Origin: Cavia porcellus
Taxonomy: Eukaryota; Chordata; Mammalia; Rodentia; Caviidae
NCBI RefSeq assembly: GCF_034190915.1
Contig: NW_026947488.1
Coordinates: 2,056,501 to 2,120,500 of the forward strand
Direction of reading: 5' to 3'
DNA: 64,000 bases
The translations under genes and the position numbers were made by a program. Shown in pieces: positions 1-12,538 of the stretch (position 1 is its first letter; each line of letters opens with the position of its first letter). A model generated the notes under the pieces. That model was not told the origin of the DNA and searched no databases. It saw only the letters and a list, made by a program, of their open reading frames with translations.

Positions 1-623
1 GCACATGGAGTTATAATAGTAGGAGCATTCCAGGGCTGTGCAGGGGGCAGCAGCTGAGACTGCCAGCTTTCCAGCTGAGCTGCGTGATTCACTCCCTGAG
101 GCACACAGCTGCTACCTGACCCATCAGCACCCCTCTGGGGTCCACACACCCACTTTCCACGGATGCTGTTCACCGATTATTCACAGGAGCCATAGGGGGC
201 CAACCTGATGTCCAGCACAAAACCGTGAGCCGCCCAGCAGTGGAATCCCCAGCCCTGAGAAGCAGCGAGGCCTGGACTCGTGTGACTTGGGGACCTCAGA
301 CACTTCTACTCGGTGAGACGCAGCCCTGCGTGCGTGGGGTCATACGTCCAGAGCAGGCAGACCCCGGGGAGGGGTGACTGCAGATGAGTGCAGGGCCTCC
401 CTGATGGGGAGGAAATGTCCTGTGCACAGGGACACGGGCAGCGACAGGTGCACAGACAAGCGATTGCCTGAGATGCCACCGAATTGCTACTCTGGAGCGG
501 TCAGGCGGGAAAACCCCACCCCGAGCGGAGGTCCTCCTGGGCAGGGGACGAGAGCACCAATAGGAGACTCTGCCTTCTTCGGGATATTTTAGGGCTGTGC
601 GAGGCGCCCTTGCTGTTCTTATG

Positions 624-960
624 TTATCAGAAAACAATTTCAAATGCAGGGTGGGCGGTTCTGAGGCCACCAGGAGGCAACACAGGGTACCCCTGCCCCC
701 CAGTTGCCCCTCCTGACCGGGTCACGGGGCCTTGGCAGGGGTGGGGCATGGTCCCTCCTGCAGGGCATATTAATAGGTGACCCATTTATCTAGGAGCCAG
801 CGCTGCAGGGCTGGCCTGGCCTGCGGTGCTGGCCGCCCACCCTACCCCTTATCTGTCCGTCTGGTAACACAAACATCTGGCTGGCCGGGTGGCTTTTAAG
901 GTGCGTTTAGAAGCAGCCGCCTTTGAAGCCTTATCTCTTCACCCTCCCACTCGGGATAAA
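624..960. promoter_or_regulatory. Cluster of GATA-type motifs, candidate cis-regulatory element
   Basis: Five GATA cores lie within about 340 bp: TTATC at 624-628, TTATCT at 786-791, 849-854 and 931-936, and GATAAA at 955-960. The last four fall within 175 bp, and an E-box core CATCTG lies between the second and third of them. The interval has no recognisable SINE. GATA factors bind this core in endodermal and cardiac enhancers, and the expected left neighbour is GATA5. Enhancer function is inference only. Confidence 0.35.
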
Positions 961-1389
961 ACCTGGGCACCCGCCTCTCCCCAGGGCCGGGCATCTCGCC
1001 CCCAACTGGCCGAGGAATCAGGGCTGGGGGCACAGGACCCCGTCTTTCCATCCAATGAGGTAGCTCCAGCCCACCAGGTGTTCGGACTCGATGCTGGGTC
1101 CTGGCACCACCACTGCTGAGACGTGGGCACCAACCATGTGTCCCATTCAGGCTGCCTGAGGGGTCCAGGGAGCAGTCTCCAACTCTGTCGCCTGCAGGTG
1201 GGTCTGTCTTGTTGTCTCTCCAAGACTGAATGCTGATGCCTGGCACTCAGCGTTGCCCAGCACCAGCCTGGCACCTGCGGGTAGCGTGAGCCAGGGAGTG
1301 GGTACTAAGATGGGACCTCGCTGGGCCTCTCCTGGGCCCAGGACCCAGAGCCAGAACAAAGCCTCAAAAATGATCAAGAAATTGTTCCT

Positions 1390-1569
1390 AGCCAGACATA
1401 GTGTCACACACCTACCATCCCTGCAACTGGGGAAGCTGAAGCAGGAGGATCACAAGTTTGAAGCCAGCCTGGGCAGCTGATCAAGACCCTTGAGTACAGC
1501 TCAGATGGAGAGTGCTTGCCCAGTGAGACACTGGGTTAGTCCCCAGTACCAGGGGGAAAAAAAAAAAAG
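1390..1569 (+). repeat. B1-dID SINE
   Basis: A degraded B1 arm (GAAGCTGAAGCAGGAGGATC then AGCCAGCCTGGGC) runs into an ID-like arm ending CCCCAGTACCAGG and an A-rich tail at 1556-1569. This order is the dimeric rodent B1-dID. Borders are approximate. Confidence 0.7.
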
Positions 1570-4319
1570 AAATGGTTCCTAGATGATCGGATGATCAAAT
1601 GGACAGACGGAGCAGTGGCCAGAAGGATGGAACCCCCTCGGCTCTGCTTCTTCCTCTCTCCTGCTCTTGCCCCTGTACCTGCAATGCTGTATGGTGCTGG
1701 AGGGGGGCCCAGCTTGGCCCACAGTGGCCCTGCCCAGGCCCCAGCCCAGCTCACCCATGGCTCCCTCACTGGGCCTCCATCACAGCACTGAAGCATGTCA
1801 GGGGCGTCTCAGCTCTGCTGGGGCAGTGGGCAGTCTGCGAGCCCACAGGACCCCCTGGCCCAGCTGACCTGGCCTCTGAGCAGAGCCACCATGCAGGTCC
1901 TCTGCAACTGCTGGTCAGACAGCCGGGCAAACTGAGCCTTGAGCCAGAGTCAGGCAGCAGATTGGAGCCAGCTAACTCGGCACCAGATTCCCAGCCCAGA
2001 AGAGCAGGGTGACAGCTGCAGGGCTGCTCCTCCCCACCACCTCCCTGCTCCTGCTCTGACCTCCTCAGCCCCCCACAGCCACTGCCACCCTCCACCATGT
2101 TCACCAGTGCGTCTCTGTCCTCTGCCTGACACCTAAGACTCACAGTCCAGCCCCAAGTTCTTCATACCCCAGGGCTGGCACCTGCTCACATGGCCAGGAT
2201 GATCAGCTGATTAGGGGCTCCACAGATACGGGGTCTCGTGGGAGCCCCCCAGGCCTGCACATAGCAGGGTGCAGCACAGAGACATCCCTGCCCAGCCATG
2301 AATGTGCCATAACAACCACGGGACTCCCGGTGTGAGGGCCTGGGCTGTGGCATGCCCGCTGGCCCCCTCTAGCTGTCCCACCCTAGAGAAGGCTGATCTA
2401 AAGCTGGGCCACCCCAGCCTTGGTGCTGCCAGCAAGGCTGAGCATGGGTCCAAGCCTGGGGGTCCACACCTGCAGCTGCAGCCCATTCCTGCTGCCCATC
2501 CCTGCTGCCCATCCCATCTGTGCCCGGCCCGGCACGGCCTCTGGGCTTGTCTTCCAGGAAGATGGGAGCCCCCGTCTTCACTGCTCAGCTCTGAGCTCTG
2601 CAGGACAGCTCCCCTCCTGGGTGGACCCAGGGTCCCCTCCATGAAATATCTCTAGTGTCCGGCATCTAGCAGGAAATGATGCACGGTGGGGAGCCCAGAA
2701 GAGAAGGGGAAGGTGTGCACACTACACGGCACGGCTGATCAGCATTCAGGCCTCCCTCCTCCCTCCCCCCACGGAAGCCCCTCCTGCTCAGGTGGAACAG
2801 AGATGATGGGCAGTTGGGGGCTGGGCTGGGTGTGTCCTCGGTCCCTGGGTGGTGGGAGAGGATTGGGCCAGGCCCAGGTGACGGTGGGCATCAGCCCCTC
2901 CCTGACCAAGAGGTCCCACTGAGAGCCGAAAGCCCTGCCAACCTTATATGACCATGCTAGGCCGACGGGCCTGCCCATCTAGTCTGGTGGCCAGGCCTGA
3001 GCCCAGCTGATGGACACATGGCACTCTGCCTCAGGAGTCTCGGGGCTGTGTGTGTGTTCGCATGTGTGCACACACGAGTGCAAGTGTGCGGTGTCCGTGT
3101 AGTACACTCAGCATATACAGTGTGACTGGACTTTGAACTCTGCGAGGAGGAGGCTGTTTCTGTCTTGCACCCAGCACCTGGACTGTCCTGACACATGTAA
3201 CATGAATGATTGAGTAAACGGGCATTGTATGTCCAGGATCTGCCAGTGTCTCGGGGTGGACAGAGTGAGCCTGGAATCTCCCTGGGAGCCATGCACTGTT
3301 TCCTCCAACTGGCAGAGGCCACCCTGGACACACCCAGATGCAGGCTTCTCAGGTCAACCTGCCTGGCCAGACCCTGGCGATTTTAATGGGGGACCAGAAG
3401 TGCCTCGTGCCCCGGCCGAGTTTGCCCAGGAGACCCAAGTCAGAGGCTCCTTACATCTTCCCCCTTCCCAAATTCCAGCCCTCCTTCCAAGAATAGCAAG
3501 CCGCTGCTCCTCCGCCCTGGGGGCTTCATCACAGGCTTGGACCCGCTGCTCTCTGGGTCACCATCCACCCCAGCCCCACAGTGGCTGCTGTCACCGCCCC
3601 CAGGGGGAAGTGGGGAGTGAGACCAGACAGGCTGGGCTCCACACCAGGCCACACTCGAGAGGGCAGGACCCCACCATGGGTTATGGCAGGGACCCGTGTT
3701 GGCACCTGAGCAGGGTGACACAGGAGTGACTGAGTACCTGCTTGCGTGAGGGCTGGCACAGAAGGGCCTCTACCATGGAGCTACGTCTGGGAGTAGATGA
3801 TCCTGGGTCCCAGGACTGCGTGGTCACCCACCCACCAGGCCAGAAGCCCTGGGGCCAGTCCTAAACGTGCAGAGACATGGAAAGAAGCCTGCTTGTGTCT
3901 AAGCAGATGAGCAGAGATTGAAGCCACCCCAGCCCCACCCACGTCCAAGACAGCACGTGGAAAAGCGTGGGAACCCACTCACAAGGAGGTGCCCTTGGGC
4001 AAGGCACTTACCTCTGGGAGCCCTGTGTGCGGAAGGCACTCGGCAAGGGCATCACCACGGCACCCTCCCTGCCAGGCAGCGGAAACAGAGGCACAGGACC
4101 TGGGAGGGGGCAGCTGTGGCTCTGCACTGCCTGGAGCCACACCAGAGCCCCCGGCCGTGGTGCCCTGTGCAAGTGTCCTGCTGCCAGCGAGGGTGAGGCT
4201 GGGGCTCATCTGGACAGCTGGGACATCTCTGGACCCGAGGTATCCAGCAGCCCTGGCAGAGGTGGGGGCAGGGCCGACACTGTGGGCAGCAGACGGTCGC
4301 CCCCACCCCCCAACCTTGG

Positions 4320-4530
4320 GAGCTTTTCAGTTTTCTGCGTGTGTGCATGTGTGTGTGCAGCCGGGACTGAATTCAAGGCCTTGGCACTGAACTGTATCCT
4401 GGCCCTTTTTTATTTTGAAGGACGTTCTCACTAAGTTGCTAAACGGCCCAAGATGGGCTTGACTATGTGATCCCCCTGCCTCAGCCTCCCAGCGCACCGG
4501 GATTACCACCGAGTGCCATGCCATTTCTGC
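4320..4530 (-). repeat. B1-dID SINE, antisense
   Basis: The complement of the ID arm (CTGAATTCAAGGCCTTGGCA onward) is followed by the complement of the B1 arm, ending CTGCCTCAGCCTCCCAG and GGGATTACCAC. A short TG-rich stretch at about 4337-4360 occupies the former tail. Divergence is high, so this is an old copy. Confidence 0.65.
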
Positions 4531-7500
4531 TCTTCGGTCAGCTTTATTCTTATAAACTAAACATGTTTTTGCCTTACAATTCCATGGTCACATTCCTAGG
4601 TGCATGGGGGTGGGGGGCAGAATGTCCACAGCAGGCGGGGGCTGGGGGCTGTGCTCTGCAGGGACACAGGGCGAGGTTCGAGTACAGGAAATCTGTGCTT
4701 CGCTCTCAATTTTGCTGTGACTCTAACACTACTCCAAAAAAGTTACTAACTTCTTAAAATCCACCTCAGTAGCCAGGCGTGGCCGTGGTGCCTGTGCAGC
4801 CCCGCTGCTCAGCAGACCCAGCTGAAGTGCTGTGGTGAGACTCAAGGGCCAGCCTTACTGAGGGTGATTTGCATAAAGCAGAGGTCAGCCTTTGCCGCAG
4901 GTGCCCTGCCACCTGCTGTCCACACCCAGAGGCAGCGTCTCTGTCCCCATCCCTGCCCTGGGAGAGCTTTCTCTGTCCGGTGTCCCCCCACCAGGCCCTG
5001 GGGCTGGACGCTCCCTTCCTGGCTGTTGTCAGTGAAGCCCACGCCTCTGCCACTCGTCCCCGGCCTCGAATGTTTGACTCCTCGTCCAGGTCAGAATCTG
5101 AAGCCCCATGTGTCCCTGCCTGGGGGCCGCTGGCTTAACCCCCTTGTCTGTCTGCTATCTGTCCAAGTGGGGTCCACTGTAAGCCCCAGGCCTGTGTTGG
5201 GGACAGCCATGGGCTGCTGGGCAGTACAGAAAACTTTTTTTCGGCTCTGATGTCAGTTCCAAGACCCCGCCCCATCCCAGCCAGCTCCAGCAGGAAGCAG
5301 CCCACTGCTGCACACCTTGGGGCAGCCTCAGGGCTCTGAGGAGCTGCCTGGAGGACCCCCTTGCAGAGGAATCTGCCTCGGAGAGGTTGTGTAACTGGTC
5401 CAAAGTGACCAGCTCTCAAAGGACAGAGTTCCAGGGTTCAAGGGCCCAGATTGAAGGCTGAGCCAGTCCAGAGTGAGAGCTAGCACTGCTGGGGTGACCT
5501 GTCCCTCGGCCTTCCTTTGGGGCCCCCAGGCACCACACATTCCCTCAGCCATGCACACAAGAACACACCCTGATGCCTCGGACGCACATGCTGAGGGCAA
5601 CAGCTGACCTCGACCTCTTTCAAATGCTGGGTTTATTCCCACGGCTGCAGCGAGAGGCTCATCCTGAGCACGAAGAACAGCAAAAACTTCCCTTTGCCTC
5701 CCGGAGGCTGGAAGCCCAAAGCGGGCACAGGCAGATCAGGTGCCTGGGAGCCTGAGTTTCCTGATTCCCAGGCAATCCGGTCCTCAGCCTCCTAAGGGAG
5801 AGAGGTCAGGGCCCACCAGGGGGCCCACCAGCTCCCTCACGGCCCCACAACCACGAGTCAGGATTCCGTACGCAGGCACGAATATTCGGATCACAGCAGG
5901 CAGATGTGTGTGCGTGTGCACACACCCCTATACAGGTGCATTGAGCATACCCTCTGCTCTGTGGGCCCCGCGCCAGCCCCCCAAGGTCCATGTGAAAACA
6001 TGCCAAACTATCTGGGAGGAGGGAGCACCAAGCCATCCACAGGCCCCACAGGCTGGTCAGCACCCCAGATGGCTGCTGCTGAGCACAGCTCCTTCCCAGA
6101 GCCCAGCTGAGGGGGCCACAGCGGGGCTGGAGATAGCCTAGGCCTTCCCAGAGCCATGCCCAGCTGCTGCAGCCCGCAGGGTCTGTCTTCCAGCCTCCGG
6201 CCCATCCACTCCGAGGCCCAGGGACCCTCACCTGTGGCTCCATGGACTCAGCAGGCCCCGCTTCTGAGCAGAGCCGGGAAAGCTGAGGGTGGGATAGTGG
6301 ATGGGGAGGCCATGTAAGAAGCCACCCTCCTGTGCAGAGTGCGGCCACCATGCTGCCATGCAGAACACCCCAACACCTGAGGCCAAGCTAAGCCCCACTC
6401 ACCACACAGGGTCACACAGAGGCTCCAAGTGAGTAGAGCTCCACAGACAGGCCAAGCCCTAAGCCCAGCCCCCACTAGGCTCCTCTATGGAGCCCAGTAG
6501 CACTCCGGCCTCTAGCAGGGTCACTTCCAGTCGCTGTCTCTGGATGTCCAATCACTGGACTTTGGCAGGGCCAGACCCTAGGCTTTACCCCCAAATCACA
6601 AACAAGGAAACTGAGTCCAGACAGGGAATTGTCCCCAACCCAAGGTGGTTGGAGGTGAGCTGGGCAGGGGCCCACCTCGGGGCCAAGGAGCTGTGCCCAC
6701 CAGTGTCCCCTTCCACAATCCCTGAATACCACTCCTTCTGCCCCCACACGCGCCCCCATTGCCCTCCTGGGCCCCACTGGATGCTCCTTGTCACCAGCTT
6801 GGCCACCAGGGCAGCAGCACCAGCCACAGGGAAATTACGGGAAACAATTCCATCTCTATGCTCCCCAGACCCAGCCTGTTCTGCCACTTTCTGCGAGATG
6901 GTAGAACCCGTCGGGTGGCTTTGGGCAGTCCCTGCCTCCTTTCTGCTCCCGGCAGGGAGAATGGGAAACCTGTCCTGCAGGTTGGGCCAAAATCCGGTCC
7001 TGTTGCCTTTGCAAGTTCACACACTGCCCACTCCTGTCTCAGGGTGGGGAGCGCTCAGCTCGGCACACGGCCCCGGAGGTCGAGGCAGGGCGAGAGGCCA
7101 TGTGAGTACCCAGTGGCACCAGGCAGGGCAGCTGGAGCAGCCAGGGGCCTGGGGTCACCCAGGCAGCGACACACTGTGGGGGCCGGAGCCCCAGCTCGGG
7201 CTCCTTCGGGAGCGGGAAGAGAGGCGGGTGGCCCCCTGGGAGCGTGAGCAACTCAGCCCCCAGGTCTGGGGACCAAGCAAAGAGGTAGGCGCGTGGGCTT
7301 CCCGGGACGGGGCGGGGTGAGGAGATACCGGGCCTGGGCTGGCACTGTGACCCCAGGGAGTTCCTCGACCTGTGCAGGGCTCGAGGACACCTCCATCGCA
7401 GACCTCCGGCTTCCCAGAGCCCCACAGGGCGGGATCCGGGCAGCCATGAGAGCAAGTGGTTTGCACAGTGCGGTCACCCCCAGCTCTGCACCAGGCCGCC

Positions 7501-7984
7501 CAGCTCCACAGTGCTTGGCCCCTGCCCCCAGGCCTGGAGGCAGCAAAGGCCGGCCCATCCCTGAGGAGTCGGGTTGCAGGGCCCTTGGTGAGGTTACCTG
7601 AGCCGCGACACAGCCTTTTCCTCTGCGCAGGTGTGCACACGTACATGTGGGGCACACACATGGACAACACGTGTGCTCCAGTGCCACACGTGTGCAACTG
7701 TCCCTGGGTTGGTGCCGTAGTCCTGTGCATGGCAGAGGGGGTGGCCGAGATTGCACATGGGTGTCCCTTGACATGTGCACATGTGTGGGTTTCTCAGCAT
7801 GGGGCCACTGCTGCTGCCCCTGGGGATGGTGAGGACAGTGTACATGTGCGGGCTGGTCCCTCATGGGTCTCAGTGTCCATGGGATGTCAGGAACACTTGG
7901 CAGGAACACCTCAAAACGGCCCTCCACCCTGGACAGGGCAGCAGGTTACTAGAAGACCCTTTGTGTCCTGGCCAGGTCAATGTG

Positions 7985-8440
7985 AGCTGGTGACTGTGGA
8001 CAGGAGATGTCTCTCTGGGCCTCAGTTTCTTCATCTTTCAATGGAAACTACCACCCACTCCTCCAGGTGGCAATGACACTCCTGTGAGGTCCTGACACAT
8101 GGAGGCTGGTCTACTACACCCTGGCTGGCCCAGCCTAGTTGCTAGTTTGGCATTAGAGTCCCTACCCCCAGCCAGGAACCTTAACAGGATCCTTGCAGCC
8201 GCCAGCATCGTGCATCAGGAGTCACCACCTGTTTTATAGATGGGGAAACTGAGGCACAGCCAGGCAAGTGAGTGGATAAAAAGCACCACATAGGCTTTGT
8301 CCATCACTGCAGGAACTCACACACACAGTGGGCAGAGATGCAGGAGCCATCCAGACCTTGGTTCAAATCCTGCCTGCCCTGGTCACCTCCTCTGCTTCCG
8401 GCCTCAGTGTCTGAACCTGCAGAATGGGATGACAGCCAGC
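7985..8440. repeat. Group of MIR-like SINE fragments
   Basis: Three pieces resemble the ancient mammal-wide MIR core. About 7990-8050 contains GGGCCTCAGTTTCTTCATC. About 8222-8290 holds the reverse form GGGGAAACTGAGGCACAGCC. About 8345-8440 contains GGTTCAAATCCTGCC and GCAGAATGGGATGA. All are divergent and borders are uncertain. Confidence 0.5.
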
Positions 8441-11400
8441 ACTTCCTCTAAGGCCAAAGGGGCGCTGAGTACACGCATGTGAACACACACGTGCCCCAAA
8501 CTGCAGGCACTCTGAAGGCACTCCTGGCCCTGGAGAGATGGGAGTCACTTAGTGACCAGCCCATCCATGTACAGACAGCAGCCCAGGCGCCGGCTCTGAG
8601 CTCTGCCTCCCCCACGAAACTTCAGAGGGTTTTAGCACCCCTATAAGCCAGAAAACCTGGTGACGGTGCAGGCCCACAGGCAGTGGCACCTGCTGCTGCC
8701 TCTGCTGCCATCAGCATGGCTGCTGTTGGGCGCAGGTGGACAATCAGATGGACAGAAAAGCCCCGCCCCTACAGCAGGGGTAGAGCCCTCTGCCAGGAGC
8801 CTGGAAGGAGAAAGGGCAGAGAGGGGGCAGCTGCCTTGGAGCCATGGAGCCAGGTGGCTCCTTGGTTCAGCACCCCAAAAGGAACAGGGGGGTCAATCAA
8901 AGCTCCCAGTCACACAGACCTGTCAGCCTGAGGGTCCCTGAGGGACAGCACTGGGAGACAGGGTGCCAGGGCACCTCTGTGGACTTCCTGCTTGGCCAGG
9001 TGATGCCTGCCTGCTGTGACTGCAGCTCGGTGGTGCCACCCTCACCTGTGTGGGGGACCAGATGGCACCTCCCCCAGGCATGGCTGCCAAGTCCTGTGGA
9101 CCCGAAGGACATCACAGAGGCTGACTGCATGCCTTCACCATAGGAATCCCAGGCTCTGCCCTGACTGAGGGAGGGTTTTTCCTGAAAACGTCCTTTCAGC
9201 CTCTGGACTTGAACTTGCCACTAGAAGAGGGGCTTCTGCTGGTGGCACTGCTAGCCATCTGGGCTGTGAGGGAGGCAGGAGTGGAGGGCCACAGGGTCCC
9301 TTCTGTCCTGATCCTGTTTAACCTGAAGAATGCAATATCTGGTGGGAGCCCTGCAGCAACCTGATATGGGGCAAAGGTGCACATGAAACAGAGGCTCAGA
9401 GAGGTAAAGCAGCCGGCCCAAGGCTCCTAGAGGTCAGAGGTAGGATAGGAGCCACGCTCAGAGCCCTTGCCTTCAGCCCACCGCCCAGACTGATGCCCCA
9501 GCCAGCCGCTGGGGAGGGGGTGGGGTGCCCTCTCCTCTGGGGCACCGAGACCCAGCCTGCTAAGATTAGTCCAGCACTGGAAAACCCCTGCCTCCTCTCA
9601 GGGCCTGCCACAGAGCCCTGGAGGGCCAGTGGGGGCCCTGGGGGGCAGGTGGGAACCCTGAGGGGCAGGAGGGGGTCTGAAGGCCAGGCAGAGGGCCAAT
9701 GGGGAAGATGGGGGGGTGCTAGGAGACAGGCAGGCCTGCAGCGAGAGCCTTCCTGGGGGGGACAGCAGGGAAAGAGGTCTGGCCAGCCCGTGGGCTCGAT
9801 GGAGGGCTCCCTTGGAGCAGGTTCCAGTTGGTGAGATGTGTCCTGCTCAGATCTGGTCAAAGCGGCACACCACTATCAGTTTGAAGGAGCAGAACCTGCT
9901 GGCACAGTGACCCCCATGTAGCAGCCCCACCCCTCCAATCCAGTCTGTGGTCAAAACTCCACCTTGGGGGGCCCCTCTGTTCTCATCCACAAAGGGGGGC
10001 AGCGTGCGGGGCCTGGTGGCCGGGCTAAGAAGGTGGCAGTTGTGACTCCCTTTTGCTACCCCAGTCCCAAATGGCAGGTGGACACAAGCGAGCAACTGCT
10101 CTGTCCCCCGCACCTCCCTCGGGGTTCAGCGGCAGCCTGAGCCTCTAGATGGGGTGGCCCACCCTGGGCTAGCCTGTGGACCCTGACACACAGCTCAAGC
10201 CTCTGACCCTGTCCACCTTGCCCCAGCAGCCCCTATGCTCCCCATCTTTGCCTGTACATGGCCCCCAGGCAGCAGGCTGGCCCTTTTCCCTGCAAACTCC
10301 ACTGCCAGCTTCAGGCCCCTGCATCCCAAGTTCCCCCAGGACCCCCTGAGCCCAAACCCCCAGGCCAGGCTTGCAGGACCTCCTGACCTCAGCTCAAAGC
10401 AGCTGGGCTTATTTTTATGACAGGGTTCATTCCACCCGTGCCACACGCCTGTGCCCCCAGGAACCAAGGCTTACAGACCACCAGGGCCCCACGCCCACCT
10501 CCACCCCACCAGCCATCTCTGACCCCAGTCAGCATCCTGCTCTGCTCATGGGCCCCGGCATGCAGCCCCCACTCAGGACAGTATTTCCTGCCATCCTCGG
10601 GGATGCGGAGAGCAACCACCAGGCAAGGCCTGCAGTGGCCAACACAGCGAGGCACCCTTGAATGGAAGGGGACAGGGCCCAGAGGAGAAAACTCAGGTCC
10701 TGCCGGGCCAGCTGCAGAACCACGATGACATCAATGGGAACACTGCCCACTTCACGTGGACTGCAGCCCACGCAGGCCGCTCCCGGGCCCACGGGCACCT
10801 TGGGTTCCTTTGGGTGGTTCTTTTACAGGCATCAGCTCAGCCCACATGGCAGGTACTGGGGGCCAGGGAAGAGCAGCCCGCTGGGCAAGTCTGGGAGGAA
10901 TTTCAGGTGCAGCAGCTCACCCCCTTCCATCCTTGCTCAGCCCAGCCTGAGCCACAGAGGCCCCGTCAGCCTTTCCACCTCCCGGGCCCTTAGCAAGCTA
11001 AGCCAGCCCAGCCAGGCTACGGAGCCGCAGGGGAAGTGCTCGGGCCCACACGGGGCAAACACACAGGACAGGCAGCTCCATAAGCCAAATTCGAGTCCAG
11101 CTCCCTCTGCCCCCTGTGCCAGAGAGGTGGGAAAGTGCCTGCTTCAGCCCTCAGTTTCCCCCCTGGGAGAGAGACTCCTTGCGGTGTGGTCAGGGTTAGG
11201 TGGCAAAAGTGGTGGGTCTCCAGCATGGGCCAGAACTACCATTCAGAGTGGCCTGAGCCCTCGTCTCCCCCAGGCCTCTGGAATTCAGCATCGTATCCTT
11301 AACCTGCAGAGGCTCCACTCACCACGGGTCACCACGCCACCTGACAGGCTTAGGGCACCCACCTCCTGGGCCCTGCTCTCCACCTGTTCAGCCTGCTCTG

Positions 11401-11927
11401 CCCACCAGGCTCCCCTGGGCACCACAGCCACTGAGCACAGACTTGTGTTCTGGCACGTGGCCACAGACTAGGGGACCCAGCCAAGAGCCAGGCTCTTCCA
11501 GGCACTCCTGCCCCATCCCCAACTCTTGGGGTCCCAGGCTCTGCCTCCTCCAGTCAAAGGCAACCACCACCCCGATTCCCCAAGAGGCTGGAATGGTTGT
11601 ATCTCTCTGTGCTCAAGGGACTTCGGCTCCCCCATGCCAGGACCATCTTGCAGTGAAATATGGGACCTTGGAGCAAAGCTCTGCTCTGCATGCTGTGGGC
11701 CTCCTCAGGGCAGTCCTGCAAACACTGGTGAAACTGTGTCCTCTCTTCTCTGTGGCCTGCGCTGAGGCTTTGGGCACAGCTCACGTCACAGACACCAGCA
11801 GAGGTGGAGGTTTGTGAGCACAAGATCTGCCTGGCAGTGGAGGCCAGGGAGGTAAAGAGTCCGAGAGGAGACGGCACTGGAGGGAGAGCGTGCTAAGACC
11901 TCAGGACCACGAGTGCTCCCACACATC

Positions 11928-12052
11928 TGTGTGCACTTGTGTGTGTGTGCAGCTATCTGTGCATGTGCCCACGTGATGTGTGTTCTCGGGTGTCTGTGTG
12001 TGCATGTGTGACCTGTGTGTGCAGTGCCGTCCCGTGCGTGTGTGTGCACAAG
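11928..12052. repeat. Degenerate TG-rich simple repeat
   Basis: About 125 bp of interrupted TG/TGTG tracts on the + strand with CATG and CACG interruptions. Long open frames here are compositional. Confidence 0.75.
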
Positions 12053-12467
12053 TAGGGGACGGGATGTGGGGACTACACAACCCTACCAGGCTGCGGTTTT
12101 GGAGGGGAAGCAGGTGGGAGGAGTGGAGGGGCCGGGTATTGGATTGGAAGCCTGGCTGATCTCCATCCTCCGTGAGATCCTACTCGCTGCTCCCAGCTGG
12201 GCAGGCGCCATCTACTCTGCTCCAGGCAACGCTTGCATCGGGACAGTGCTAGCACTGGCAGGCAGCTTGGAAGGGCTGATACTCACCCCAAGTGCCCCTG
12301 CTCTCTGCCGCCCCTCTCCAGGGTGGCTCCAGCTGCACACCACCTGCCTTGGGGGCTGGAGTCTCTGGCCCACCTGCCTAGGACGAGCCCCCACTCCAGG
12401 CGCACTCTGCCCAGGTGCAGACACTCACAGGTCCTTTCTATGCCAACTCCTCTCCTCTCCCCTGCAG

Positions 12468-12538
12468 GTTGGAACCAGGCGGGCAGTAGAGGCCAGACAT
12501 TCACACACCCTTGGCAGAGCGGCCGGGTGCAGGGCACG
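12468..12538 (+). other. RBBP8NL: Probable 5' UTR part of the first RBBP8NL coding exon
   Basis: A pyrimidine-rich tract ending CCCCTGCAG at 12467 looks like a splice acceptor, so an upstream non-coding exon is likely. It was not identified. The ATG at 12539 has A at -3 and G at +4, a good Kozak context. Confidence 0.5.

Larger units (their letters stand above)
1..12467. other. Intergenic region upstream of RBBP8NL
   Basis: No coding exon is convincing here. Open frames are GC-driven, overlap on both strands and do not continue through plausible splice sites. What can be seen is scattered old MIR-like fragments, two B1-dID dimers, degenerate TG-rich tracts and a group of GATA motifs near 0.6-1.0 kb. 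By human synteny this interval separates GATA5 (off the left edge) from RBBP8NL, so distal regulatory DNA of either gene could lie in it. That is inference from gene order. Confidence 0.7.

Noticed and set aside
6487..7320. 277 aa + strand open frame
   Set aside because: Starts near a MIR-like piece, has a compositional amino acid bias, overlaps open frames on the other strand and matches no known family.
10662..11471. 269 aa + strand open frame
   Set aside because: Low-complexity GC-rich translation with no recognisable domain and no exon-like borders.
1..12467. GATA5 exons in the left flank
   Set aside because: GATA5 is expected nearby by synteny, but no zinc-finger (CxNC) coding segment was found in any frame; it must lie outside the window.
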